A DNA stretch of 64,000 nt from positions 186,001-250,000 of the forward strand of contig JAUTXW010004489.1 of NCBI GenBank assembly GCA_030620095.1, in the 5' to 3' direction. Position numbers and translations under genes: made by a program. The notes below the pieces were generated by a model, which was not told the origin of the DNA, did not search any database, and worked only from the letters and a program-made list of their open reading frames with translations. Below, one piece after another: positions 1 through 11,708 of this stretch (within the stretch, counting starts at the first letter, position 1; each line of letters opens with the position of its first letter). The DNA comes from Kuschelorhynchus macadamiae. Lineage: Eukaryota > Arthropoda > Insecta > Coleoptera > Curculionidae.

Positions 1-61
1 GATTTGTGCTATATAGAATCTTATACCTTGTTTTGCATATAGCGAATATAGTTAGATTTAT

Positions 62-1340
62 ATGAGTTCAATGGATTTGGATAACTATAATAAAAAAAAT
101 CCCCCTGACCCGGAATCAGGTCAGGAGGAGGTTGAGATGGATACAACTAACCTGGGTGAGTTTGTTCCAATAAATAACTCTCAGGCCTCAGAATTAAATT
201 TACCTCAAGAAAGTAATAAATCTTGTAGACAAACAAGCCAATTAAACAACCCCAAAAAACACCCCCTCAAAAATTTAAAGACAAATATTATATCGGAAAG
301 TCAGGCTACCCAACATGACAATATAGATATCCCAAATAGTAGTATATCTAACGAAAAACGTTATGACTTAAATACAAAATATCGATCATCAGATAAATAC
401 TCTTATCAGGTTTTTATTGAATCGAAAGATCGTAATATCGGAAAATTGCATGCAATTAAAGTAGGACACTTTTTAAAACAAAACCCATTAATTAAAAAAT
501 ATATAGATAAAATCACCCCGTTATATGTTCTAAGGCAAATGATAGATATTACCTTTTTAGGCAATGATCTTCCGAAACTAATTTATATAAATATGGCCGA
601 ATTTGAGGTCGAACCTTATGTTTACCCTCTAATTCAATGCTTGAAATGCCTTAGATTTGGACATGTCCAACAAAGCTGTAACGGAAAACAAAGATGTGAA
701 AATTGCGGTGAAACTCATGATGATAATACTAATTGTTTAACGAAATGCATATTTTGTCAGTCTAGCAAACACGGGGCGAAGTCAAAAGAATGTAATGAGT
801 ACCAGAAACAAAAAAAATATTAAAGAAACTATGGCTAAATATAACCTTACTTTCGCAGAAGCTAATAAAATCAAAAATACGCCAAACTTCTCTAACGTAG
901 TTGTCCAAAATAGGTATCAGGCTTTGGATAATTACAACGAATACCCGCCGTTGCAATCTGTACATAACCAACATTTTATACATAAGCCTAAAGTTGCTCA
1001 TAGACATTCTATGACAAGCCAACCTGTACCGAAGCCTACTGACGAATCTACAAAAAAACGTAAAATGGAAAATTCTGATAGTAACTCTAAGTTTAAAAAT
1101 ATCCCTACTCCTAGTACTTCTTCAATTTTACCAAATCCTTATATGGAAGAATTTGTTTTATATAAAGACATACTCATTGAAAAAGTCTCATTTTTAACTC
1201 AAGAACTTGTTAACTCAGTAATACATAATAATTCTATACTTAATATATTAGAAATAGAAAGCGATATAAAAAACAAAATTTCAAACCTAATTAACAAATT
1301 TTCAGATACTTTTGACCAACTTAATTCAACACAATGCTAA
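62..1340 (+). pseudogene. LINE ORF1 (gag-like, zinc-knuckle protein), one frameshift
   Basis: ORF1 encodes the nucleic-acid-binding (gag-like) protein of the LINE. The first frame (62-823, 253 residues) starts at the first ATG and has a polar N-terminus. It ends with three CCHC-type knuckles at about residues 193-247, with spacings such as CLKCLRFGHVQQSC and CENCGETHDDNTNC. Reading stops just after the third knuckle at an A-rich run (about 809-820). The expected downstream sequence continues in another frame (795-1340), beginning with the basic stretch and the motif MAKYNLTFAEA that normally follows the knuckles in this family. A slip in the A run is the simplest cause of the break. A programmed frameshift is less likely because ORF2 is also broken. 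Confidence 0.85.
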
Positions 1341-4300
1341 AGGTGGTACAATGGAATGCTAGGTCCCTCCTCTCAAATAAAAATAGTTTTCAACACTTTC
1401 TTTACCAAAATAAAATTGATATAGCTCTTGTTTCAGAAACATGGTTTAAGAAAAATACTAATTTCAATATATCAGGTTATAATTCTATCCGACAAGATGG
1501 AGAGGGCGGAGTAGCCATTTTTTTAGCTACACACTTAACATGTCAGAAGCTTAACCTACAGATTAATAATCCCAAATTAGAATTTTGCGGAGTAAAATTT
1601 TTTTTAGATAACAGATGGTATCACTTCATTCATCATCTATTTACAGACCCCCAACCGTTAGGGTTACGGTTCGAGAGTGGATTAAAATTTTTTCCATGTT
1701 TCCAGATCTCTTGGTCTGTGGGGATTTTAATGCTCATCATGGATTGTGGGGCTCCAGGGTTTTAATCCTGAGGGTGAGTCTATTGTAGAGGCTCTAAATT
1801 CTTGCGATTTGGTCGCTCTTAATAATGGTGAACCCACTCGGATTTCTAATCCAAATAATAATAAATCATATATAGATATAACTTTGGTTTCAAGCAGCAT
1901 AGGGCCTTATATATGTTGGTCAACTTTTGTTAATACCTTGGGTTCAGACCATTTTCCCATTTTAATTGATTTAACTTTTTCATCAGTTAACAATAGTCAA
2001 ATTATTTACCCAAGCAGAAAATGGAGATTATCCACAGCGAATTGGGAATTATTTGCAACAAATTTGGATAACACAATTATTGATTACCCTCACACTGCCT
2101 CTGTGGATGACCGACTACTTTTTTTCCTCCAATCTTTAAACGACAGCGCTAATATCTCTATAAAACAAAATCACCCCCTTATTCCAAACAACAAAGAAAA
2201 ACCTTTGTGGTGGGATGACGAATGTAATAATATGATAAACCAAAGAAAAAGAGCACTTAAGGCCTATCAAGACAAATCAAACATAGAAAATTTTATAGAG
2301 TATAAAAAAACTGCTAGTCTAGCTAAGCGTCTGTTCTAACAAAAAGCTGTAAACCACTGGAAAACTTATTGTAATAAAATTAATAAAGATACACCAATTA
2401 GTCAAATATGGAAAATGATTAAACGATTACGTCATTCCAATTCAAAATATAAAGAGACCCCGGAGAATATCGTCGAGAACTTTTTAAATAAATTGTCACC
2501 TCCTGCTGCATATAATAATCTTTCGCCGCCCCCTAATAATCTAGCAAAAAACCATTTTCTCACAAAACCATTTACATTATCAGAGTTAGAAAGAGCCATT
2601 AAAAGACGGGAAAATACGGCCCCTGGACTTGACAATATATGTTACCCTATGTTGCAAAATATTGGTTTCTTTGGAAAACAGTTTCTACTGAATATCTTTA
2701 ATGACATGTGGAATATGTCATATATCCCTGACTCTTTCAAAAATGGCTTAATTATATTAATCCATAAGCCAGGTAAAGATTTCCTTTGTCAAGACTCATT
2801 CAGACCTATTACCCTTATGTCTTGTATAACAAAAACCTTTGAAAGATTAATTAAATTCAGATTAGAATATTGGCTAATAAAAATAAAAATTCTTCCTCAA
2901 ATCAATAAGGTTTTAAACCAGGTATGGGTACAAATGACGCTATAGCCCACTTGACTACTGACATTCAGTTGGGACTCACAGAAAATAAGTGCACAGGTGC
3001 AATCTTTATTGACGTCAAATCAGCATACGAAAGTGTAATTTTAGAGATTCTTTGCGAAAAAATTAAATACCTAAATATACCAGAACAGGTTATACATACA
3101 ATTTTAAATCTTTATCATAATAGACAAATTTATATTAAAAATGGCACCCGGATTATTGGTCCAAGATACACTTCTCAAGGTATTCCTCAAGGATCTGTGT
3201 TAAGTCCATTAATCTTCAATCTCTACTATCTAACTAGTGTAAATAGATTAAAGCATATTTCTTACTGCTTGCAAGATTGGTGTTTTACAAATAATTTTAC
3301 AATTTCGAATTCTAAATCTGCTGTAGTTTTTTTTACTAGAAAAAGAATACCAAAACCAAACAATATTGTTCTAAGCAAAATGATTTTTCCGGTGTGTAAT
3401 AGTTATAAATATTTGAGTGTTGTTATGGATTGCAAATTATTATGGAGAGAGCATATTGAACATATAAAAACAAGAACAGAAAAGGGTCTTAACCTTTTAA
3501 GACAAATTTGCCGATTTCACTGGGGAGCAAACCAAGAACTAGCTTTACTTTTCTACCGAGCCTTCATAAGATCAATTTTAGATTATGGTAGCATTTTTTA
3601 TAGCACAGCATGTAAATCTCATTTGTTAAAAATAGACAGACTTCAATACAAAGCTATAAAAATATGCTTAGGGGTTATGTCATCGTCCCCCAATTATGCA
3701 ATTTTGGTGGAGGCCTTAGAGCCTCCTTTGTTTCTAAGGAGGCAGTTTTTAGCAGCCAAATTTATATTTAAACTTCAAATAAAAGAAAGTCCAATTCTTT
3801 CTAAAATATATTGTCTATTTATTAAAAATATGACCAGTCCTTACTGGCAAAGAAAAAATTCACCAGCCTTGGCAATTGCCTATGAAGAGTGCAATAACAT
3901 GGGTTATCTTAATTCTGCCCTCTCTAAACCGAAGACATTATATGAAATGGAATATAACACAATATTAATTGTTAACCTAGACATTCATATCCCTAACTAT
4001 CCTGATGGTGCGCATCTATGTAACCAAAAGTTTAATGAACTTCTAAGTAAATTGCAAAATAATTACCTAGTTATTTTTACTGATGGATCAAAATCTGAAA
4101 AACAAACTTCAGGGGCCTATTACGCTCCAAAATTACAGGGTCAACAATCACTATTATTAAATAATGAATACTCTATTTTTTGCGCTGAAGCAGCGGCCAT
4201 ATTCTATGCTATTAAATGGGTCTTAACCCAACAAACCTACAACAATATACTTATTTGTACTGATTCTCAGTTCGTTCTAGAAAAACTGGCTAATTTTTCG

Positions 4301-4915
4301 ATTTGCAAGAAAATATCCGTTAACTGTTTTATAGCAAAAATTTTAGAACTTCTTGTTAACACTACTAAACATGTAAAATTTTTATGGGTTAAATCCCATG
4401 TAAATATTAGAGCAAATAATATTGCAGACCATTTAGCCAAAACCTGTGACCCAAACAACAGTATTATAGACACAAGCACGATTTTAAATGAACTTTTCTC
4501 AAAATTAAAGAAAGACATTTTCAGCAAATGGAAACAAATTTGGCATCAACACATCCAAAATAAAAATACACATTATGCCCTAGTCCATCAAAATATTCCA
4601 ACGAGTCATTGGTACCATAGAGCACAAGTTTCGCGACCTATAATTTCATGTATCAGTCGCCTTAAATTAAATCACTTGCGATTGCCGTCCCACCTCTTCA
4701 GGATAGGAATTTATGAATCTCCCAACTGCTCAGTATGTAACCAATATGGTGACGCTAATCACTTTTTGTTTAACTGTAATCAATACCAACCACTAACATA
4801 TGAAATGTCAAAGTACCTAATTCGAATGGGATTTAGTACTCTGGTTGCCAGATTTTTTAAGATCAGAAAAAGTACAAGTATTCAAGAATATTCATTTGCA
4901 TTTTTGCAAAATTAA
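1334..4915 (+). pseudogene. LINE ORF2 (endonuclease, reverse transcriptase, RNase H), frameshifted and with RT deletion
   Basis: ORF2 begins at an ATG inside ATGCTAA, overlapping the ORF1 stop by a few bases, an arrangement fitting termination-reinitiation. The APE-type endonuclease starts with VVQWNARSLLSNKNSF and includes SETWF. A frameshift near 1650-1745 separates this from the part after CGDFNAHHGLW. An in-frame TAA lies at 2337-2339, and another frameshift near 2905-2920 enters the RT. The third open frame (2924-4915, 663 residues) has RT motif A (FIDVKSAYES), motif B (SQGIPQGSVLSP, residue ~86), RNase H motifs TDGS (~386), TDS (~446) and SHVNIRANNIAD (~491), and a final finger CSVCNQYGDANHFLFNC. 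The YADD catalytic block between motif B and the thumb is missing. Confidence 0.9.
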
Positions 4916-5525
4916 TATTAACCTCTAGGGATTAATATCCTTTCATCCAAAACCTAATTTATCCTTTGTTTAAACCTTACATTTATCCGGTCTACCCTGT
5001 CTATGTTTGCATATAAGCCCTGATCGTCCCGTGGGCGAGAAACGTGTCTCCTTGTGTAAAACGTCCTTTTACCATCCCAAATATTAATCGCTACAAAATT
5101 ACATTATTAATAAATTAAAATTAAATTAATTAAAAAAATACCTATCTAAACTTTCCTTTTGTAAAAATACAATCGCTACAAATGCCCTGGCTAAAACACT
5201 AGAATGTAAGGCCAAAAACCAAAAAAAAAAAAAATTCCTCAAGTAACTTTTTTTTATTTTGACAGTAAATACCGAAAATCATTCGAAGCATCATTTTTCG
5301 ATGGCTCCACAAAAATGTATTACATTTACCCAGTACAAAATAAAAGGTTAAAATAAACCTTATCTAAAATTTAAAAAGGACCAAAACATAAAAAATATAT
5401 GTAGAAAATTTAGTGTAGCTTTATTCTGGAAAAACTATACCCATTTTTGATTTAAATAATCGATTGAATTAATTCTAATTATTATCAAACTTGTACTAAT
5501 CAGAATATTGTATGTTCTATTTTAG

Positions 5526-5687
5526 AATAATAATAGCTTAACGGACCATGACCACTTGTTAGAAGAAATACATTGTTGGGAAAGAAAAAATATTAATGTC
5601 GAGAATCTATCATCTACATTAGAAAACATCAAGAAGGAAAATGCTTCCCTCAGAGATAAAATTGGGCTGCTAGAAGAAAAGATAAGG
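5526..5687 (+). CDS. Host gene exon A, coiled-coil segment (phase 0 to 0)
   Basis: The exon is 54 codons long and fully open. A pyrimidine-rich tract ending TTTTAG precedes it and AGG|GTAGGT follows, so both splice sites look good. It encodes a charged helical segment with heptad-like spacing of Leu/Ile, for example HLLEEIHCWERKNINVENL and LRDKIGLLEEKIR, as expected for a coiled coil. It has no similarity to the neighbouring TE reading frames and, unlike them, carries no stops or shifts. Its phase matches the exon at 27048, and that exon's phase matches 49484, which supports one + strand gene. I do not recognise the protein. Upstream exons must lie outside the window. Confidence 0.72.
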
Positions 5688-5929
5688 GTAGGTTAAGTAT
5701 ATATTTAATACCCTTCTAGAATTGTGTATTTTTTTGTATGTGTACATCAATTACTCGGAAATTATCGGACCAGTTTGGATGAAATTTTGAGCAAGTATTC
5801 TGGGTAGTACTGGGCAGCCAACAAATTGAGGCAAAGATGCCATAATGATGTCATTTTAAATATTTTTCTGTCAGAGTTTCCGACATAATTTAGGAGTCGA
5901 AAATGTTAGCTTAGTTTTAGTCCTCAAAA

Positions 5930-8448
5930 CAGTGGCGGCTACTCAGTTCAAGTAGGTGAAGTGCTACTTCACCAGGAAAAATAAACAAGCAAACATCTAA
6001 CTATATTTATTATATATCTCCTAAAATTTAAGTTTTTACATTCATTTGTTCACCTAATTGGCAAAAAAATAAACTGTACATCTCGAATAAATATTTTACT
6101 TGACCGTTGGCGGCATGTCTTTTTAAAACTTTCAATCGAACTTTATTATAACAACTATAGGTAACAGTGGCGCAAACCCCTTTGACTTTGCTGGAAGTGC
6201 TATGTTTAGTTTACGATTTTCCTACTACGTGGCCATGACAACGCGTACGCGATGACGTCGACCGCATGAAAGATTAATGTTAACCAGCCCCAAAGCTCTT
6301 GGTGAATTGCTAACGCAGTACACTACACCCACGTGTCGTTCAGTTTGGAGTGATTAGTTCCTTTGCAGTTTACTTGACTGTTTTGTGTTATAGTTTTTTA
6401 TGGTGTTGTTACAACTTTATTTGGTGTCGGGTTTATTAATTTACATTATTGATGAATCCGATCACGGATGTGGTTTACATTTTGTTGGAAACTCCATTTA
6501 ATCGATGCAAGGAACAAGATCAGAGTTTAAATCGTCATCCTGATTTTCGGCGAACAAATGATTATGTAGTAGTCAAATATTACAAAAATTGTTTTGCTGG
6601 CCTTGTTTACTAGTTTTCCAATAAATATTCAGTGAGGAATAAGGAAGGATTTGCAGGTATGTTAAATATATGAAGGTATTTACATAAACATGAAGACTCG
6701 GCAGAGCATTTAAAATGCGAATTAATGCTAAAAATATTTGTAAAAAATCAAAGCACTATACCTGACACTTTAAAAGAAAATGCTAAACTATATAAAATTT
6801 ATTTTAACGAAAACGTCCGATTAAATAGATTATTTATGTGCTTGTTAAATGGCGCAGTTTTATACCTTGCAAAACAAGAGTTAGTCTTCGCGGCCATGAT
6901 GAGAGCAGCGAGTCAATAAATAGGAGGAATTTTAAAAAGCTTTTAGGTTTATTAATATTGAGAAGTTCCCAAGAACTAAAAGATTATCATAAAAAAGTTA
7001 AAAATGTTTTTACTGGTGGCTCGAAAACTATTCAAAACAAAATAATTAATTATTAATTGAATCTAATTGAATGCATTTCTGATTATTTAAATGATCACGT
7101 AAAAAATGAAATAATGAACACACAGTTTTTTCTGTGCAAGTGGATGACACCACTGATATTACGCAAACCTCCCAGTGCTCCATAATTTTAAGATACGTTA
7201 ATTCAGAAGGTTCAGTAGTCGAGAGATTCTTAGGATTTTATAATGTCAGCTCCGATAGAACGTCGGAGAATTTATATTCTCTATTGGATCAAATTTTGGA
7301 CCAATTTGACTATAAACATAAATTAATAGCGCAATGTTACGTTGGCGCAAGTGTAATGGCCCTCTAAATAGCCTTCAAAAAAAAAAAAGAAAAAGCGCCG
7401 CAGGCTGTATTTGTCCTGATGCAGCAAAGTTTAAAAATATTTCTAAATGTCGAATTTTTTTGCAAGCCTTAGTGGTATGCTCTCATTTTTTCATCACAGC
7501 CAAACGAACGTATGCTCTTACATCTGCATCTACGAGGCGTATACCAACAATTACAGGAACTCGTTGTTCTTCAAATTCGAAGTTAGTAAATGTGATTGTT
7601 CAAGTTGCGTTCTTCCAAAAAAATCGTTTGACATTCATTTTTGCATATCGAATATAAAACGCTGTCGTTAGGCGCTCTCTAAAAATGTTTTTTTAATACC
7701 ATGTTTGATAAAGCAAGTTCTATTACAGAAATAAATCATTACAAACGTCAGCTTGCTAAGCTTTCACCTGAAGAAAATAGGGCTAAGTATAGAAGCCTTT
7801 TTTATGAAATATTGGACCATATTTTAATGGAAATGACACTAAGCTATCAAGGTTCTGAAAAACTTACATTTTTATGTTTGACAGATTCTGCTAAATTTTC
7901 CGACTGACCCGTTTAAAAATTTGTGACAGTTATTTGGGGAAATATTTTCAAAAAGTCAACGGCCTAAAAATGAGCTTGGTCTTATTTTTGCCAATGACAG
8001 TAATTGGAATATATCGCTGCAAGAGCAAGTGACAAAAATTAATGAAAATAAAGATATTTTAACCAAAGCATATAAAGTGTTTTCCATTATTTTGACAATA
8101 TCGTCGACAAGTGCTTCAGTGGGAAGAAGTTTTTCTTGCCTCAAACGTGTAAAAACCTATTTAAGAAATACAATATCTCAAAAAGGACTTACTTCTCTAG
8201 GCAATATTTCAATTCAAAAGGAATGTCTGGAGGAGATTAGGGCAACTCATCTGTTTTATGAGGATGTTATAAATAAATGTGCTGCTATGAAGGACAGGCG
8301 AATTGATTTAGTATACAAAATTTAGGTAAGTCGTAAAAAAATATTCTACCCCTTCCACATATAAAAAAAATTCTAAAAAAATAATTATTGCGATATTTTC
8401 TTGCTTCATTTTCACTTCACTTACTTTTTCACCCGCGAGCCGCCACTG
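5930..8448 (+). mobile_element. hAT DNA transposon with exact TIR and 8-bp target duplication
   Basis: The 2,519-bp element begins CAGTGGCGGCT (5930-5940) and ends with its exact inverse AGCCGCCACTG (8438-8448). The 8-bp sequence CCTCAAAA flanks both sides (5922-5929 and 8449-8456). An 8-bp duplication is diagnostic of hAT insertion. Inside the ends, AGTAGGTGAAGTG on the left and the inverse of CACTTCACTTAC on the right extend the terminal similarity. The interior carries a decayed hAT transposase on the + strand. The ends are well preserved while the coding part is heavily mutated. Confidence 0.93.
6451..8325 (+). pseudogene. hAT transposase, multiply frameshifted
   Basis: Fragments in several frames follow the order of hAT transposases related to the zinc-finger MYM-type/52-kDa-repressor-like group. 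A start-proximal part runs from 6451. Next comes the block with LAKQEL then FRGHDES-like sequence split between frames near 6890 (GHDESSESINRRNFKKLL). The catalytic-domain section follows, with DDTTDITQTSQCSIILRYVN then KLIAQCYVGASVMAL (7134-7364). After this come the ISKCRIF...KRTYAL part, and finally the C-terminal dimerisation segment SFSCLKRVKTYLRNTISQKG (about 8122-8200). At least four frameshifts or stops prevent a functional protein. It lies wholly within the TIR-bounded element at 5930-8448. Confidence 0.88.
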
Positions 8449-8456
8449 CCTCAAAA

Positions 8457-8813
8457 ACACTGAAACTGAGTTTTCCAATAAAATTTGGTATCAATAGAAC
8501 TAATAGAATTAAATGAATATTTTGATACACTAAGAAATAGAAGTTACTGGAGGTATTAGATATTATTAACTAAGGCACTCGATAAAAAATATGTCTATTT
8601 TGTAATATACAAAATAATTAAATTTTAAATTGGCGCTGACTTCAAAAAATCAAATTTGCAAAATAAAAAAAAAGTAGTTTTTTTACTTTAGTGTCATATT
8701 TTTTAACTTTTAAGATTTTTTTTATTGCTACTTACGTCTACTTACACATGGTAGCCAATCGTAACAGTGAATTATTGTTCGGCGAGCATAAATCACGTAC
8801 AAAATTAAATTCT

Positions 8814-8815
<2 letters not shown>
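8457..8815. other. No gene seen
   Basis: This A+T-rich sequence follows the hAT element. It continues the unit that the hAT interrupted at 5922-5929. No coding signal, TIR or known repeat was recognised. Confidence 0.5.

Positions 8816-8891
<76 letters not shown>
8816..8891. repeat. (TA)n microsatellite, 76 bp
   Basis: An uninterrupted alternation of T and A. The length is uncertain in any assembly because polymerase and sequencing slip on such arrays. Confidence 0.98.
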
Positions 8892-8893
<2 letters not shown>

Positions 8894-9021
8894 AATTTTC
8901 AGATATGAAAAAATGATGTTTTGAGAATAACAAATGACTGACAAAGTCAGACTTTGTATTAAAAATACCTGTATTTTGATGTTTTATAACATACACGAAA
9001 AAATATCCTTTACTACAGTGA

Positions 9022-9860
9022 GTGCAAACTTCCTTTTCCAGCCTTCTTTTAATTAGAAATAATAATAAAATTCGTTTTGAGATATATAGAAAACCCCCTT
9101 GTACATTTTCTCACAAATTTGCAATTTATAATTCGTTTTTGTACAAACTTTTTTATTTACCAATATCCCACGCTGCTTTTACTAAAGATTTAGATATAAT
9201 AAAGAAAATTGCCAGAAACAATGGTTTTCCAATGAAAACATTCAACAAACTTTTACAAATTTATGAACAAATACAAACTCTCTTACAATGTAATACATAA
9301 TAATATAATTAATACAAACAAATTCAGACTTTTAACATATTTTGTAAATATATCTCTACATTTAGCTAAATTTTTTAAGTCATTTATTATTTCCATAGCA
9401 TTTAAATCAAACGATACTTTAAAACAACAGATAGTTATCAAAGACAAAAAGGATAGTCTTGAGAAATCTGGAGTTCATTCCCTTCACTGTGGAGGGTGTC
9501 CTGCTGTTTACATTGGATAATTAGGTAAGAAAGTTTCGACAAGGATCTAGGAACACCTCAGCAAGTTACAAAATAACAAAATACAGATATTTCTCAGATA
9601 TTTCTAATACAGAATCTGCCTATGCGAATCATTTGTTATCCGAAAAACATCGTTTTTCTATATCTGAAAATGTACATATAATTCACGAATGCGATAAAGG
9701 TAAGAAGTTGGATCTTTTGGAAAAGATAAAAATAATAAAAGCTAAAAAGAGCCCCATCCTTACCTGTGTTAATGCAATGTTTAATTTTGACCCTCATTTG
9801 ATTTATAAAAATCAAGTCTTCTCTATAATTTTCACTAATTATTGTTTTAAAATTATTGTA
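9022..9860 (+). pseudogene. Penelope-like element: RT tail and GIY-YIG endonuclease, truncated
   Basis: Three open pieces on the + strand form the 3' part of a Penelope-like element (PLE). The first has the RT-tail signature FEIYRKPPCTFSHKFAIYNS followed by a linker with ARNNGFP (9067-9240). The second has the GIY-YIG nuclease core GVHSLHCGGCPAVYIG (about 9470-9519), interrupted by a stop straight after YIG. The third has the nuclease C-terminal part with YANHLLSEKHRF and KGKKLDLLEKIKIIKAKKS (9620-9760). RT motifs A to D are missing, so the copy is 5'-truncated. The downstream non-coding tail holds a hammerhead-like motif, as PLE terminal repeats often do. Confidence 0.85.
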
Positions 9861-10095
9861 GCATTGACTTTACGATGGTTAGTCAAGTTTGTCCTGAACA
9901 ATCTCTTCTTATTTCGTTTTGGCCTATCGCCTCTCATCAAAAAATTTACATCGACGTCTCTGATTGGTCACTCACGGGTAGTCTTGTTTCCTACTTCTTT
10001 GTTTGGTTTTGTTGCTTTATGTACTTTGTAAAATGTGTATTGTTTATGGTAAAGTTACATATTATTCAATTGTATTTACCGTTGTTATGTATATT

Positions 10096-10126
10096 CTGAT
10101 GATGCCCGTTAGGGCAAAACATGTAA
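10096..10126 (+). ncRNA. Hammerhead ribozyme-like core in PLE tail
   Basis: The sequence CTGATGA is followed by a stem GCCC-GTTA-GGGC, then AAAAC and ATGTA. This matches the hammerhead plan CUGAUGA, stem II, GAAA, short stem III, NUH, except that G12 is A here. Hammerheads with very short stem III are known from PLE terminal repeats. I could not draw a convincing stem I, so activity is doubtful. It lies about 240 bp past the PLE coding remnant. Confidence 0.5.
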
Positions 10127-10169
10127 CCTGTTCTTAATTTATAAACTTATTTTTGACTGAGATCTTGTG

Positions 10170-10980
10170 TATATGTTATTCATTACCAGGTCTCTTTGAG
10201 ATAAAATGAACACTTTCTTCATTTTTTCTTATAGAATAGTGGTTTTTGCAGTTGTGATGACAGCATGTATTTGTCTTTCTTTATAACCCTATTTCGTTTC
10301 GTGCTGGTGTTGTTTAGTGTACATTGAGTTGTTTTAGGAGAATAAGTTTTGCGGTTGTTGTCCATACGTATTGAAATCCTGGTGGATCAGAATAACTTCA
10401 AGGGAAAGACAGGTTTTAGATTTAGGTATTTCAAGTTGAAAATTATAAACTTAAAAATATATAAAAAATATATTTTAGGATAAATAAATATAAAAAATAC
10501 AAAAAATAACTCAAATACAACCCTGTGTCAATAATAAAAAAAATCTAATAATCATAACTAAAATACAAAAGCATAATCTTAACTAAAAGTACAATAAAAA
10601 TATATGTCTACATAAATAACTAAAAAGGCATACAAAAATATATTTTAGTATAAATAATATAAAAAATTCTAATAACAAAAAAATTATTCTGTCACATTCT
10701 TAAAAAAAGAACAATAATATACTTAGTCGAACATTTTGTATCACAAATCTAAACAGAGAACGATCTTTAGAGATTCATCGTTCGATCTATTTCTATGTTT
10801 TCTAGCTACCAAAGATGCCTTAGAAAATAAAAACGCTAACGTGTTTAGACACGCTATGCACATAACAATAATTCAAGAGGCTTGCTAACAAGAGTTTGAG
10901 CAAGAGCCAGTCTCTTGTTAACAAGACTCATGTGATGACGTCACCAAATAGGGAAAAGCAAGAATAAGAAATCTTGCTTG
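10170..10980. other. No gene; A+T-rich repeated sequence
   Basis: Two similar stretches containing AAATATATTTTAG followed by ATAAATAA occur near 10460-10500 and 10633-10672. From about 10870 the sequence is rich in CAAGA/CTTGT words, which continue beyond the MITE at 10981, so that MITE probably inserted into an older repeat. Nothing coding was seen. Confidence 0.5.
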
Positions 10981-11146
10981 TTAAGGCCGTTTTACATGCT
11001 GCAATTCTTCTTTCCAATATGCAATAGTCTTGAACAAAGGCATGCGCAGTTTGACAAAAGATACAAATGTCTTGCTACTGCGCATGCTTTTGTTCAAGAC
11101 TATTGCAACTTGCAAGAAAGAATTGCAGAATGTAAAACGACCTTAA
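10981..11146. mobile_element. TTAA-flanked foldback MITE (piggyBac-like)
   Basis: The two halves are near-perfect inverse copies. The left arm begins TTAAGGCCGTTTTACATG and the right arm ends with the inverse, CGACCTTAA. The arms are about 68 bp with roughly eight differences, and both share GCAATAGTCTTGAACAAA and GCATGCGCAGT. The direct TTAA at each end fits the piggyBac target duplication. There is no coding capacity. A different superfamily with a TA target cannot be excluded. Confidence 0.85.
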
Positions 11147-11400
11147 GGCAATATTTTCCTCAGCAAGACAAGAGTGAATTTGGTTTGAAGACAAGAATAA
11201 GCTAAACAAGACAAGAAATTGTGTCTTGTGAACACTACTATAGGCTAGCGAGCCCCGTGTAGGTCAAATCACAAAAACAACTATCCCGCTGGTTAATACC
11301 ACGACCGGCATTGAATCACACTGTGGATTCTGGCTTTCCTTGGGAACATTAAATGATAGTATTTTCTTATTCTACATATCCCAACGTTATAACAAGGATA

Positions 11401-11402
<2 letters not shown>

Positions 11403-11466
<64 letters not shown>
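11403..11466. repeat. (AT)n microsatellite, 64 bp
   Basis: Pure AT alternation directly upstream of the recognisable LTR sequence. Confidence 0.97.
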
Positions 11467-11469
<3 letters not shown>

Positions 11470-11694
11470 CTTGGTTCCTACCGTATCAGATGTCGGTTAT
11501 CTCAAGGAGACGGCGAGTACCGAGAAGCCTCATCAGCAGAATCTGTCCAGCAAGCAAGTTCCCACTGACGCAGCATTCGTCTTTCATATAAATAGTGTAA
11601 ATTGTAAATAAAATTATGATTCGTGTTTAAGCTTTTATACTGTTAGTTTAATTTTTGATTTTGTGAAGTGAATCTTAAGTCGAGTGATATAACA
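11467..11694 (+). repeat. LTR (3' part) of the gypsy-like element
   Basis: The right boundary is set by GTGATATAACA, three bases upstream of the primer-binding site. The piece from about 11545 to 11694 is repeated in inverted orientation at 19441-19605, with a small internal length difference. It includes GTAAATAAAATTATGA, where AATAAA can serve as the polyadenylation signal. The left boundary is not visible because the (AT)n array intervenes. Confidence 0.8.
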
Positions 11695-11697
11695 AAT

Positions 11698-11708
11698 TGG
11701 CGCAGTCG
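11698..11708 (+). other. Primer-binding site
   Basis: TGGCGCAGTCG lies three bases after the LTR end. The context AATTGGCGCAGTCG is typical of gypsy/17.6/297-type elements, where a tRNA 3' end primes minus-strand synthesis. Confidence 0.85.

Larger units (their letters stand above)
1..5234 (+). mobile_element. LINE of the I/Jockey superfamily with RNase H
   Basis: This is a near full-length non-LTR retrotransposon copy whose 5' end is at or beyond the window edge. In order it shows ORF1 with three zinc knuckles, ORF2 with an endonuclease, a reverse transcriptase, an RNase H and a C-terminal cysteine/histidine finger, then a ~300-bp 3' UTR ending in a run of 14 A (5221-5234). The RNase H points to the I/R1/LOA side of the superfamily rather than Jockey proper. 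That choice is inference. Both ORFs carry frameshifts and the RT lacks its catalytic YADD segment, so the copy is dead. It lies upstream of the first recognised host exon. Confidence 0.9.

Noticed and set aside
809..823. Programmed frameshift in LINE ORF1 at the A-rich run
   Set aside because: ORF2 also carries several shifts and a stop, so simple decay is more likely.
8691..8996. Open frames with long (YI)n tracts on both strands, also at 11340-11591 and 19228-19467
   Set aside because: They are translations of TA microsatellites, not genes.
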